Of a DNA stretch of 64,000 bases, positions 55,201 through 56,060 are shown piece by piece. This DNA is from Dendrobium chrysotoxum. Lineage: Eukaryota; Streptophyta; Magnoliopsida; Asparagales; Orchidaceae. The position numbers were made by a program, and so were the translations under genes. Location: positions 620,001 through 684,000 of the forward strand of contig CM034307.1 in the NCBI GenBank assembly GCA_019925795.1, in the 5' to 3' direction. Each line of letters starts with the position of its first letter. Within the stretch, counting starts at the first letter, position 1. The notes under the pieces were generated by a model. The model did not search any database. It saw nothing but the letters and a program-made list of their open reading frames with translations, and had not been told where the DNA came from.

Positions 55201-55546
55201 GCGATCGGTTGCAGAAGATCATCTTTCCCATCTTAAACTCCTTGTCCTTTCCAGGTAACGACCAGATTTTCGCCTTCTTATTCCCCTCCATTCCGCACTC
55301 GTCCATCTCCTCCTTGCAAGCCGACCCTCTGTATCCTACCAAAACCGGCGATTCAAAACCCCGAAACCCAAAACCCCCCAACAAGTTGAATCAAGAACCA
55401 AAATCGAGAAAACGGAGTAAAAAATAAATCACGAACTGCAAACCTCTTCGAGAGAAGAGATTTCCCCCGACCGAAACGCGAGAATCGGCGAGAATTGAAA
55501 AAGCTGAGAGGCGAAAGGCAACGAAGGGTTTCCTCTGAATCCGCAT
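1145..55546 (-). CDS. HAD-superfamily IG 5'-nucleotidase-like protein (partial, 9 exons)
   Basis: This is a plant member of the cytosolic purine 5'-nucleotidase-like HAD family (5_nucleotid domain). The family removes phosphate from nucleoside monophosphates; the substrate of the plant members is inferred. Coding exons on the minus strand are 55546-55444, 55335-55064, 54404-54327, 44588-44368, 32377-32285, 3883-3800, 2450-2334, 1409-1304 and 1210-1145. They total 1140 nt (380 codons) with an unbroken frame and GT/AG borders. Landmarks are the family signature around FCNRSLNMKNIVAVGFDMDY, which contains HAD motif I (DMDYT), then KYVKVAYHGF, YKDVRAAVD, VFLVTNS (HAD motif II region) and LWDYTNVVMNFLCG. 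The C-terminal part, with HAD motif IV (GDHIYGD in relatives), lies beyond the left edge. The first exon reads as an organelle-targeting peptide rich in R, S and F. About 98% of the span is intron, mostly transposons. I am confident of the family and exons, less so of the exact start. Confidence 0.93.
1304..1409 (-). CDS. Nucleotidase exon 8
   Basis: This 106-nt exon starts after 'gctgcacag' and ends CCTCAG before 'gtcagtg'. It encodes SKPGFFLEENRANLFQVDPE followed by SGMLQNTEIGIPIPQ, matching the family's KPxFFxEENRANLFEV block. No ATG opens this frame, so it is easily missed by simple ORF calling. Confidence 0.9.
1410..3799 (-). other. Introns 6 and 7 of the nucleotidase gene
   Basis: Intron 7 (1,410-2,333) and intron 6 (2,451-3,799) flank exon 7. 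Both are AT-rich with stops in all frames. I see no repeat pair, RNA gene or coding domain in them. Intron 8 (1,211-1,303, 93 bp) is of ordinary plant size. Confidence 0.7.
2334..2450 (-). CDS. Nucleotidase exon 7
   Basis: This 117-nt exon has acceptor 'aaattgcag' and donor 'gtgcgtc'. It encodes LWDYTNVVMNFLCGTYNMEV, then GLPCKFDWIEKFDLVITG and AG of the next codon. This matches the family's SLWDYTN...FDWLxxFDVVITG block. Confidence 0.93.
3800..3883 (-). CDS. Nucleotidase exon 6 (HAD motif II)
   Basis: This 84-nt exon encodes YINEDLSIVPMIKMLRESG followed by RSVFLVTN and AG of a serine codon. VFLVTNS carries the HAD motif II Thr/Ser. The acceptor is 'caacaag' and the donor 'gtacat'. It is separated from exon 5 by 28.4 kb that includes the complete Ogre-type element. 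Confidence 0.93.
3884..4924 (-). other. Left part of intron 5, nothing recognised
   Basis: AT-rich, non-coding sequence between exon 6 and the GA repeat. It holds no TE terminus, RNA gene or conserved protein segment that I can support. Confidence 0.6.
4925..5152 (+). repeat. (GA)n-rich simple repeat
   Basis: About 225 bp of interrupted GA/GAGA microsatellite with ggg interruptions on the plus strand. The open frames across it encode only E/R/G runs and are an artefact of the repeat. It borders the AT-rich tract at 5,155-5,740. Confidence 0.85.
5155..6117 (-). mobile_element. Old Ogre-type LTR fragment (minus orientation)
   Basis: The right edge ends '...tagaagtcaaca' at 6,117. This mirrors the start of the Ogre-type LTR (TGTTGACC) and the right ends of the two solo LTRs (ggtcaaca at 39,445 and 52,913). 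Inside that edge are a T-rich stretch, a GC-richer segment with 'gacgacgtg' similar to the solo-LTR ends, GA/CT runs, and then an AT-rich tract (5,155-5,740) like the AT-rich zone of the intact LTR. The left boundary and target duplication were not found, so the extent is approximate. Confidence 0.5.
6118..7824. other. Intron 5 sequence, nothing recognised
   Basis: This non-coding stretch separates the old LTR fragment from the intact Ogre-type element. Around 7,440-7,824 the plus strand is unusually G/A-rich with broken frames that could be an eroded transposon. Joined across the insertion to 29,487-29,680 it still gave no recognisable domain. Confidence 0.5.
7825..7829. repeat. Target-site duplication, left
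   Basis: The sequence gatgt immediately precedes the TG of the 5' LTR. It is repeated exactly at 29,482-29,486 after the 3' LTR, so both ends of the insertion are defined and intact. Confidence 0.95.
8275..8472 (+). other. Exon-like leader segment in LTR with splice donor
   Basis: A GC-rich segment ends 'gcgatgaag' before 'gtaact', and an AT-rich intron-like tract begins within 100 bp. Related segments end at the same donor-like position in the minus-strand solo LTR (38,798/38,797, gtgaag|gtaaag) and, more distantly, at 59,968/59,967 (gtggag|gtaacg). Blocks like 'ctgtcggatcggaagt' are shared. It may be a spliced leader exon; no transcript evidence exists here. Confidence 0.4.
9028..9257 (+). 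repeat. 115-bp tandem duplication in LTR
   Basis: Two near-identical units start with 'aaactccgagaacttgct' at 9,028 and 9,143. Each contains one hairpin (9,079-9,100 and 9,196-9,215) and a 'ggttgggaccccggtgcgg' block. The same pair lies in the 3' LTR near 25,431-25,660. A telomere-like 'aaaccctaaa' sits just before the first unit. Confidence 0.85.
9079..9413 (+). repeat. Array of four short hairpins in LTR
   Basis: Four copies of a hairpin of the type CACGCGC-tttatt-GCGCGTG, each followed by 'gtggg' or 'ggtggg', lie at about 9,079-9,100, 9,196-9,215, 9,328-9,347 and 9,394-9,413. Copies 3 and 4 have perfect 7-bp stems. Copy 1 instead forms ATGCAC/GTGCAT, so both arms changed. The 3' LTR holds the same array at about 25,482-25,816. 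Counterparts with different stems occur in the solo LTRs. Confidence 0.75.
11571..11727 (+). promoter_or_regulatory. Duplicated bZIP-type motif in LTR
   Basis: CACGTGACGTC, an overlapping G-box and C-box, occurs at 11,571-11,581 and 11,717-11,727 within a tandem duplication of about 146 bp. The TGACGTC core is kept at the matching place in both solo LTRs (minus strand, 34,484-34,490 and 47,802-47,808). Plant bZIP factors bind this class of site, so an LTR enhancer role is plausible. Copies also exist in the 3' LTR around 27,974 and 28,120. Confidence 0.5.
11620..11960 (+). repeat. Three covarying hairpins in LTR
   Basis: Hairpins at 11,620-11,641 (CTCCTAT/ATAGGAG), 11,776-11,797 (same stem) and 11,939-11,960 (CTCTATC/GATAGAG) each have an 8-nt loop and follow 'cgatc'. 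Outer CGA/TCG pairs extend the second and third. The third stem keeps pairing with different bases. Confidence 0.65.
12878..12899 (+). repeat. Conserved hairpin near LTR 3' end
   Basis: CTATAGG and CCTATAG form a perfect 7-bp stem around an 8-nt loop, 186 bp before the PBS, and follow 'taattaa'. The motif is retained in both solo LTRs (minus strand, near 33,100-33,124 and 46,964-46,987). A role in the U5 leader RNA is possible. Confidence 0.6.
13085..13102 (+). other. Primer-binding site (tRNA-Arg type)
   Basis: TGGCGACTCCGCTGGGGA begins 6 bp after the 5' LTR. Its complement ends GTCGCCA, which reads as CCA, a G discriminator and an acceptor arm pairing with GACTCCG. That fits plant tRNA-Arg, the primer type reported for Ogre elements. 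The match to a specific tRNA was reasoned, not searched. Confidence 0.75.
13367..16510 (+). CDS. Gag polyprotein with long N-terminal extension
   Basis: This is the structural protein that packages the element's RNA. From the first ATG it is 1,047 residues; a second ATG at 13,409 is also possible. The first ~670 residues are basic and low-complexity with a strongly acidic, Glu-rich stretch around residues 423-465, and match no domain I know. Residues about 680-830 are a typical Ty3/gypsy Gag domain (FEWYAELPNDSVKTFAELEN, then FVKRF and YITRWRNL). Near residue 980 is a Tat-type knuckle, CPYHRVMSHPIEDC. The frame ends at TAG (16,508) and continues open immediately after, so either termination separates Gag from Pol or the stop is a mutation. 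Ogre elements have a separate extra ORF before gag; here the extension is fused. Confidence 0.88.
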   Translation: MYQILITNPYLSFMKMDLQNTPMTVQLGQGARIQLANAIIETGNAGATIQFGSIDFPAVVERATAIPTNGRNTEGPARRPHSAGTTTRRVHLPAQRLAAAENPRGRISVFERLSQPEVPATKRVVAGGSISVVTTNTTHLPTGLPAPLKNTSEASSSGGKLTRRQRRKLNAELRAQQQFSTHPSNISAQEPEAIIPTRNGFANLKWVKRNSSTGELKKSFWDRQPEVPPPQKKKEPETLSARVYRVLKTVKERGLKKRRYQRPLTVETRRTPPRERLSLAVERNERKYTPHGEHRGVTPEPRVQGSAAERSRQKGKEIWRPKPRREEDNRRKRTDLGVTSGTASRRSAPSYKQRQKWAPKKTHDDANPDGRHLGESSRGSRRSLTPPSNESNFDRSPRVEEIFLPNQEPEIQWRRRSEIRVLEEGEEDMGEENIEEDMEEYMEENLEENMEYIEEDLEEVNNTLDMEVVYMVRHINVEEEAYYDDDEDDDRWQPPPRQVYRRRHEAGSTTGRGVHSQEEREEAEDNPFADENVTLAEMQRQMKRQMRAKDREISQLHEKMTEMMTQMTAMMQIMQRNATVGSMPNPPPDPPNFQVPQVSGVRDTPEGGHEAQNTTRQPTPQNIASTSEPVTAAQLEGIITERIRAIIAIDQAEKLVDKGRPYPAEYDQVPYPKGYSVPKFNTFDGNKNPRQHLAQFKATCENTGGNDALLFRQFVSSLTAAAFEWYAELPNDSVKTFAELENMFVKRFASATEKITIADLALNKRKKEESVTKYITRWRNLSMKCEQQLEEEHAVQLLMGNIDDKMQPFLCMATITTFQDLLDRVAKFEKLNLSKSEDYSDKPKKTKASSARRGEADSIFFSRADKEKQVIYNVDKGKQPMQYQEKPKQVYNPNPQPKLILGGNDKPRTYQGGGERPRQTTGTGDRTFPSLKDKMNKEYSFKRESVAKLFRQALKAGLELPECKRPEESKHSSDPNYCPYHRVMSHPIEDCYVFKDWLERKYRRGELTLSDNVLTHPRKESTWVVTTSSVPPIEERRKGKKPIPEEQ
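16511..19087 (+). CDS. Protease and PR-RT spacer region of Pol
   Basis: The region is in the same frame as Gag after one TAG. The first ATG is internal, so it must be reached by readthrough or belongs to a broken polyprotein. After a Lys/Glu-rich linker comes an aspartic protease with catalytic motif LIDPGSSINLMS (codons near 17,588) and the supporting ALLGRPWLHEYG motif. A ~350-residue spacer follows, the place where Ogre elements carry an intron. Here it is open throughout, so no intron is needed. The end holds the pre-RT block (FRDCFAWTYAEMLGLSP). It stops at TAA (19,085) directly before PPRRM, where relatives continue into RT, so this stop is almost certainly a mutation. Confidence 0.82.
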   Translation, partial: ETVVSKKTVKMLKQLEEVPCVKWKSPTEPVIDPKALPVVRASASKQFPNQVGTSKSGKKKSSKKKTKLKKPKEKKTATQRVIDSLDEYYQTARRPIKLADFMSELKIDEAEEADEDPLPTEVCRVISATPITLTKEKYVREMIVETCLATSSMDYSSEEDLYFSKTDESDPDIASQIGHINLGGDSESTNESLDATMADSEEEIPLNESEPEEIAQVQLRSGKILPSPPKKQASSKDKGKEIVINEDIISEDPKKKHTPVKGIDYNILSHLRKIPAQLSIYDALVMSKELRETLIQALKDPERYEAYFAERNLTEVLQARNEPFITFTEDDMMLGTADHNRPLYVTAESDDLVISRILIDPGSSINLMSLKALSSLCLNVEHLGPDKLMVHGFNEKGQKTLGSFMLPLVFGEFHTEAKFHVIDADTSFKALLGRPWLHEYGIVPSTLHQCMKYLRDGEEFRISGDIQPFAVHEATVYEDAQYFMPKKQKLSSSLKAQASNPKSAKQPEQKGERKQVGRKKATPTLPKEATTATSKERKRVPHLGSDTDEDNVTPAKSQRVCRSMDEWSREVAYSNDDYDYDSIYMNTVQEVFSRRIDSLSISDSVLVVTRIPLQYFKEIIQRDVHKVEELVTLYLPPIRKGIESGNIFYSVGKDEEVNRDWDHVFIDSEELLPTRLPRFNTKGIQRMLRKWINVPTPKRQLRMCLSLWYGRNPRPMRRKEMNAYKGIGFVRRKCIRKETCRAITCREVEPNDESDEEVYEVDDYDDQPLEAKPAPEELEDGGQAATMDELKEVNLGTEDDPRPTFISSLLPEDQVEEIKELLCEFRDCFAWTYAEMLGLSPEVAVHRLAVKPDVAPVK
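19100..21175 (+). CDS. Reverse transcriptase plus two RNase H domains
   Basis: Reverse transcriptase copies the element RNA to DNA and RNase H removes the template. RT motifs are present: IRICIDFRDLNKACPKDDFPLP, MDGSSGYNQIKMAPEDE, MPFGLKNVGATYQRAM and the catalytic YVDD near residue 146. The first RNase H (ILYTAALEESLGALLAQ) has lost the usual catalytic DAS. A second, archaeal-type RNase H follows at residues ~440-590 (YFDGAS, TNNEAEYEAL, GDSQLVI), the hallmark of the Tat clade. The frame ends in TGA (21,173) where relatives read on into integrase, so the stop looks like a point mutation. It is in the same frame as Gag and protease. Confidence 0.9.
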   Translation: MRLEIEEQVIAKTKKLIEAGFIREEKYADWIANIVPVKKKNGQIRICIDFRDLNKACPKDDFPLPVSELLVDNTSNYDMFSFMDGSSGYNQIKMAPEDERHTSFRTPIGIFCYTVMPFGLKNVGATYQRAMTHIFDELIHQKVECYVDDLVVKSIDRKEHLNDLRIVFERIRKFDLKMNPLKCAFGVSSGKFLGYVVRHRGIEVDPNKIKAIIEMPPPRSLRQLRSLQGQLAFIRRFISNLSGRCQPFSKLMKKDVRFRWDEECQEAFDNIKRYLLNPPILAAPIPGKPLILYTAALEESLGALLAQHNEEGKENALYYISRRLIGAEIRYSPIEKHCLALIFAVQKLRHYMLSHKITLISRIDPLKFLMTRPALTGRLARWAVLLLQFDIVYMPQKAVKGQALADFLAAHPIPADFPLNDDLPDEQIMQIHEEEKVPFWEMYFDGASSIKSPKPPNLAKAQAGVGLVFIEPEGGIMRFSFSLTEPRTNNEAEYEALIAGLEIAIDIQITDLQIFGDSQLVINQVLGIYKICKLELAHYHRRALELLKQIPNVNMTQVPRGQNAKANCLAKLAKELANEDKRPPIFIAVENRRVLEPATLQFPQAEGIPGSSQQDATPVDPQHPQQITIKNQPGERPAVKRRRTGRFSESWLDCLDVEVEDDWRQPFVDYFKESKLPTDKSLAAQIRKRAL
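21176..22336 (+). CDS. Integrase of the Ogre-type element
   Basis: Integrase inserts the cDNA into the host genome. Counting from the in-frame ATG at 21,221, the zinc-binding HHCC is H19, H26, C57 and C60. The catalytic triad is D89 (WGTDIIGP), D150 (ISDNGTAF) and E186 (NGLAEAFN), with the exact D-35-E spacing. A C-terminal domain follows (RPIIPHRRIGGKFVSNWEGP). No chromodomain is seen, as expected for Tat. The open frame begins right after the TGA at 21,173. It ends with a normal TAA-type stop at 22,334-22,336. Confidence 0.9.
   Translation, partial: YAFVNNTLYRRAFDQMWLRCLGTKEADKVVTEVHEGLCGAHQSGPKMATKIKRMGYYWPTMVRDCINHAKKCHECQIHGDVIHQPPNPLHPTIASWPFECWGTDIIGPIDPPSSAGHRFILAATDYFSKWAEAAPFREVTSEHVINFFTHNVVYRFGVPRRVISDNGTAFKSTKIYKFVDHHKIDWRYSSIYNPRANGLAEAFNKTLVKLLKKILTKNKREWHTKMAEALWAYRTTYKTPTKATPYSLVFGAEAVLPLEVELPSLRVAIQNELTQEQNARLRIGELDALDEVRLQAQQNLEIYRGRMAKSFDRMVRPRSFQEGELVLVLRRPIIPHRRIGGKFVSNWEGPFVIEKAYQGGAYQLIDLHGQRPMPPINGRHLKKYHA
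22447..22530 (+). repeat. Double hairpin, copy 1
   Basis: A small stem (CCCTG/CAGGG, loop 5 nt) is followed at once by a perfect 20-bp stem. The arms are 22,465-22,484 and 22,511-22,530, around a 26-nt loop containing 'tcgacatcgtgc'. The long stem ends in GGG/CCC at the loop. Confidence 0.85.
22565..22648 (+). repeat. Double hairpin, copy 2 (compensated stem)
   Basis: The long stem arms are 22,583-22,602 and 22,629-22,648, again perfect over 20 bp. Relative to copies 1 and 3 one T-A pair has become C-G on both arms (tttggg/cccaaa to ttcggg/cccgaa). The preceding small stem is CCCT...AGGG-like. Confidence 0.85.
23877..23960 (+). repeat. Double hairpin, copy 3
   Basis: The long stem arms are 23,895-23,914 and 23,941-23,960, perfect over 20 bp. 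The small stem before it pairs CCCTAG with CTGGGG over an AGA loop, different bases from copy 1 but still paired (one G-T). It lies about 1.25 kb from copy 2. Confidence 0.85.
24231..24242 (+). other. Polypurine tract
   Basis: A run of six G (ttggggggcatc) lies immediately before the TG of the 3' LTR, at the position expected for plus-strand priming. The core is short. Confidence 0.75.
24243..29481 (+). repeat. 3' LTR of the Ogre-type element
   Basis: The 5,239-bp LTR is nearly identical to 7,830-13,078. By eye the differences are about 15 substitutions and one missing 10-bp unit in the AT-rich tract near 25,035. It ends CCCACA at 29,481, followed by the gatgt duplication. It carries the same hairpin arrays and bZIP motifs. 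Confidence 0.95.
29482..29486. repeat. Target-site duplication, right
   Basis: gatgt, identical to 7,825-7,829. Confidence 0.95.
29487..29867. other. Intron 5 sequence, nothing recognised
   Basis: Host-side flank between the two inserted elements. A short open frame (29,496-29,678) has no recognisable domain and I do not call it a gene. Confidence 0.5.
29868..29872. repeat. Target-site duplication, small element, left
   Basis: cttaa directly before the LTR, repeated at 31,896-31,900. Confidence 0.92.
29873..30592 (+). repeat. 5' LTR of the deleted Ty3/gypsy element
   Basis: 720 bp. It is longer than its partner mainly because a 71-bp segment is present three times in tandem (30,211, 30,282, 30,353). 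Confidence 0.92.
30211..30423 (+). repeat. 71-bp tandem triplication
   Basis: Three head-to-tail units beginning 'gtgatttcagattaggtttt'. The 3' LTR has a single unit, so the expansion took place in or after the 5' LTR copy. Confidence 0.88.
30620..31245 (+). pseudogene. Gag start and pre-RT remnants of the deleted element
   Basis: A Gag-like start at 30,624 runs about 32 codons before a stop. After a large deletion, the segment near 31,076-31,245 reads as HAIILKEGALPISVRLYR and KDEIERLIREMLE, the conserved block before Ty3/gypsy RT, with at least two in-frame stops. No protease, RNase H or integrase remains. Confidence 0.7.
31309..31895 (+). repeat. 3' LTR of the deleted Ty3/gypsy element
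   Basis: 587 bp with a single copy of the 71-bp unit. It ends CTATCA and is followed by cttaa. Confidence 0.92.
31901..32284 (-). other. Right end of intron 5
   Basis: AT-rich sequence between the small element and exon 5, starting from the exon 5 donor (gtaagc) on the minus strand. Nothing else seen. Confidence 0.7.
32285..32377 (-). CDS. Nucleotidase exon 5
   Basis: This 93-nt exon has acceptor 'tctttgcag' and donor 'gtaagc'. It encodes YIRMYKDVRAAVDMCHRDG followed by TLKRMVAQNPGK, matching the family block before YINED. It enters and leaves in phase 2, consistent with both neighbours. It lies just left of the solo LTR and 384 bp right of the small deleted Ty3/gypsy element. Confidence 0.92.
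33950..34215 (-). repeat. ~118-bp tandem repeat inside the solo LTR
   Basis: Two to three degenerate units contain 'catcatcagggtga', 'catttgaaaatatttgtatt' and 'gtgaaaatttgagggcattt'. The corresponding place in the intact LTR (near 11,990-12,070) is single copy. Confidence 0.75.
37890..38160 (-). repeat. Hairpin array in solo LTR
   Basis: Four units resemble 'ccaccacgctacaagagcgtgtat'. The clearest, at 37,957-37,973, pairs CACGC with GCGTG around TACAAGA. Another, at 38,064-38,080, has a G-T pair. They occupy the same place as the CACGCGC hairpins of the intact LTR but with different stem and loop bases. Confidence 0.65.
39446..41640. other. Intron 4 sequence, eroded repeats
   Basis: No gene is seen. 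Near 40,530-40,680 a GC-richer block (gggcaagccttcgtgatatgatcc) looks like a fragment of an old LTR retrotransposon, but has no partner here. The rest is AT-rich and unassigned. Confidence 0.4.
41642..42030 (+). mobile_element. Possible solo LTR or LTR fragment
   Basis: The segment starts TGTTGGTGTTCTCC. It has a TATA-like box (tataaaag near 41,828) and a pyrimidine-rich leader after it. This is the layout of a small plant LTR, but no clear end or target duplication was found. Confidence 0.3.
42480..43950 (+). mobile_element. LTR-like promoter and pyrimidine-rich leader
   Basis: Two TATA-like boxes (near 42,560 and 42,620-42,625) sit before a long C/T-rich leader (42,780-43,060) and an AT-rich part. 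A block with about eight copies of 'gctgtcc' follows at 43,575-43,775. Proline/serine-rich frames in the leader are in several frames at once and not convincing genes. It is probably the 5' end of a large non-coding LTR element, limits unknown. Confidence 0.35.
43951..44367. other. Intron 4 end, nothing recognised
   Basis: AT-rich sequence up to the donor of exon 4. Confidence 0.6.
44368..44588 (-). CDS. Nucleotidase exon 4
   Basis: This 221-nt exon begins after 'ttctccag' and ends in phase 2 before 'gtatgtg'. It encodes MDRHKYVKVAYHGFKEM, a GKTLIRDAFDEPEYALIDTL block and SLAEAYLFAQLVDFKDKYPG, all family-conserved. The final GA joins the T of exon 5 to restore an aspartate. The exon is an island between two introns of about 10 and 12 kb. 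Confidence 0.94.
44589..45714. other. Intron 3 sequence, nothing recognised
   Basis: AT-rich non-coding sequence immediately 5' of exon 4 on the minus strand. No repeat partner or RNA gene seen. Confidence 0.6.
45715..46130. repeat. Dispersed repeat, copy B
   Basis: Diverged partner of 1-430 in the same orientation. It starts 'tattctatgatttcaagaaaagg' and reaches 'ttgtccatttctctcatgat'. Confidence 0.45.
46131..46793. other. Intron 3 sequence, nothing recognised
   Basis: Short frames only. No repeat or gene supported. Confidence 0.5.
50810..51075 (-). repeat. Eroded hairpin array in second solo LTR
   Basis: Four units such as 'ccaccatgtcaagaaaggcgtgtat' and 'ccaccgcgataaaaaaatgcgcat' lie at the position of the CACGCGC array. 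Pairing is partly retained, with different bases in each unit. Confidence 0.5.
51190..51654 (+). pseudogene. Chloroplast rps7 copy (ribosomal protein uS7c)
   Basis: The frame is open for 154 residues and ends normally (HRMAEANRAFAHFR, TAA). Plastid homology begins only at 51,195 (tcgaggtactgcag), so the native start and its first bases are lost and replaced by LTR sequence. The frame can open only at a GTG. It contains [30 protein letters not shown] and GASRKRPGRNMAF, as in rps7. In the nucleus, without promoter or transit peptide, it is presumably silent. Confidence 0.93.
51655..51984 (+). other. rps7 downstream spacer and junction
   Basis: 51,655 to about 51,915 has the composition and order of the plastid rps7-ndhB spacer (ggatcaactaagccttctcg, then a GA-rich part). 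About 51,916-51,979 is an unassigned joint before the ndhF piece. Confidence 0.65.
51980..52157 (+). pseudogene. Chloroplast ndhF fragment
   Basis: Reads KRSLAYSTMSQLGYIMLALG, then [20 protein letters not shown], then SGSIIHSMEPIVGYS, a trans-membrane part of the plastid NADH dehydrogenase-like subunit 5. It is about 59 codons of a ~740-codon gene, with no start or stop of its own. Confidence 0.9.
52158..52432 (-). pseudogene. Chloroplast rpoB fragment
   Basis: The minus strand reads MVYLSPNRDEYYMVAAGNSL, ALNRGIQEQQVVPARYRQEF and LTIAWEEIHLRSIFPFQYFS, from the middle of the plastid RNA polymerase beta subunit. A frameshift or stop precedes it (near 52,395). It is inverted relative to the rps7 and ndhF pieces and ends about 52,432 where LTR sequence resumes. 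Confidence 0.9.
52919..54326. other. Right part of intron 3
   Basis: AT-rich non-coding sequence between the second solo LTR and exon 3. A TATA-like 'ttttaaatagagc' with a CT-rich tail near 53,290-53,325 hints at an old LTR fragment, but nothing firm. No RNA gene seen. Confidence 0.5.
54327..54404 (-). CDS. Nucleotidase exon 3
   Basis: This 78-nt, phase-0 exon encodes 26 residues including YMVRGLVLDKRRGNILK, a conserved family block between the motif I region and MDRHKYVKVAYHGF. The acceptor is 'accttgcag' and the donor 'gtaag'. It is preceded by a 658-bp intron (54,405-55,063, counted inclusively 659 bp) and followed by the 9.7-kb intron 3. Confidence 0.92.
54405..55063 (-). other. Intron 2 of the nucleotidase gene
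   Basis: 659 bp with a GT donor (gtctgtg) and AG acceptor (accttgcag). The plus-strand open frame across 54,852-55,160 is a shadow of exon 2 and intron. Confidence 0.85.
55064..55335 (-). CDS. Nucleotidase exon 2 (HAD motif I)
   Basis: This 272-nt exon starts after 'ttggtag' and ends at GAG before 'gtctgtg'. It encodes an acidic/lysine-rich linker, then FCNRSLNMKNIVAVG, then DMDYTLAQYKPETFEALAYEG. The first aspartate of DMDYT is the expected HAD nucleophile and the second the general acid/base. Intron 1 (55,336-55,443) is only 108 bp. Confidence 0.93.
55444..55546 (-). CDS. Nucleotidase exon 1 (targeting peptide)
   Basis: The exon encodes 34 residues from MRIQRKPF to LFSRR and one base of the next codon, followed by a GT donor. 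Arg, Ser and Phe are frequent and acidic residues rare, as in mitochondrial or plastid presequences. An in-frame ATG at 55,708 with no stop between would add 54 residues. I prefer 55,546 because the downstream peptide alone looks like a presequence, but the choice is uncertain. Confidence 0.75.
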
Positions 55547-55780
55547 CGTCGGGGGTTTAAATAGGCATCCGAAGGGCGCCGAAGAAGAAGAAGAAGAATC
55601 GGAATCGGGTCCGCGGCCGCCAGTGGCTTCACTTGCTCTTCGTATCTCTCTCGTTATCAGAGCACGAAGCCGACAGCAAAACCGAGGCTGCTGTGGGTAA
55701 GATGGCATCCGGCTCGATGCGAATGTTCCGCAGTCCCATGTACTCTTCCACGTGGCAACCTCTGATTGGAATTCTGGCGG
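55547..55780 (-). promoter_or_regulatory. Probable 5' UTR and promoter of the nucleotidase gene
   Basis: Upstream of the chosen start is a GC-rich, Ser-codon repeat segment (GA/CT-rich on either strand) typical of a plant 5' UTR. On the minus strand a CCAAT box (55,765-55,769) and a palindromic G-box CACGTG (55,749-55,754) lie about 205-225 bp before the start codon. No convincing TATA box is placed. An in-frame ATG at 55,708 could also be used. Confidence 0.5.
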
Positions 55781-55917
55781 AGTGCTAGAGTGCGCCAGCA
55801 GTGGAGCGGGCGCGGAGTGGCTGAGGAAGTGAACGATAACGGAATAACTGCTTTAGGTGTTCCATTTAGGCGCGATGGTATGGTGTCGATGGGCGTGTGG
55901 ACATTTTATAGCGGAAA

Positions 55918-55942
55918 ATATATATATATATATATATATATA
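55918..55942. repeat. (TA)n microsatellite
   Basis: About 12 TA units. Confidence 0.95.
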
Positions 55943-56060
55943 CAGATGCTTTCATGCTTACCTTTGGATCGGGTATTTTCGTCATTATGAATTTTAAATT
56001 TTAATACGTATGTTTTTTTAATACTAGTAAAAATGTACGTGCATTAAATACACGTGACTA

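Noticed and set aside
54852..55427. Plus-strand frames over the first exons
   Set aside because: Antisense shadows of exon 2, which has clear family similarity on the minus strand.
55547..55708. Upstream in-frame ATG (55,708) as the true start of the nucleotidase
   Set aside because: Not excluded, but the extra 54 residues are low-complexity Ser-rich and the 55,546 start already gives a good presequence.
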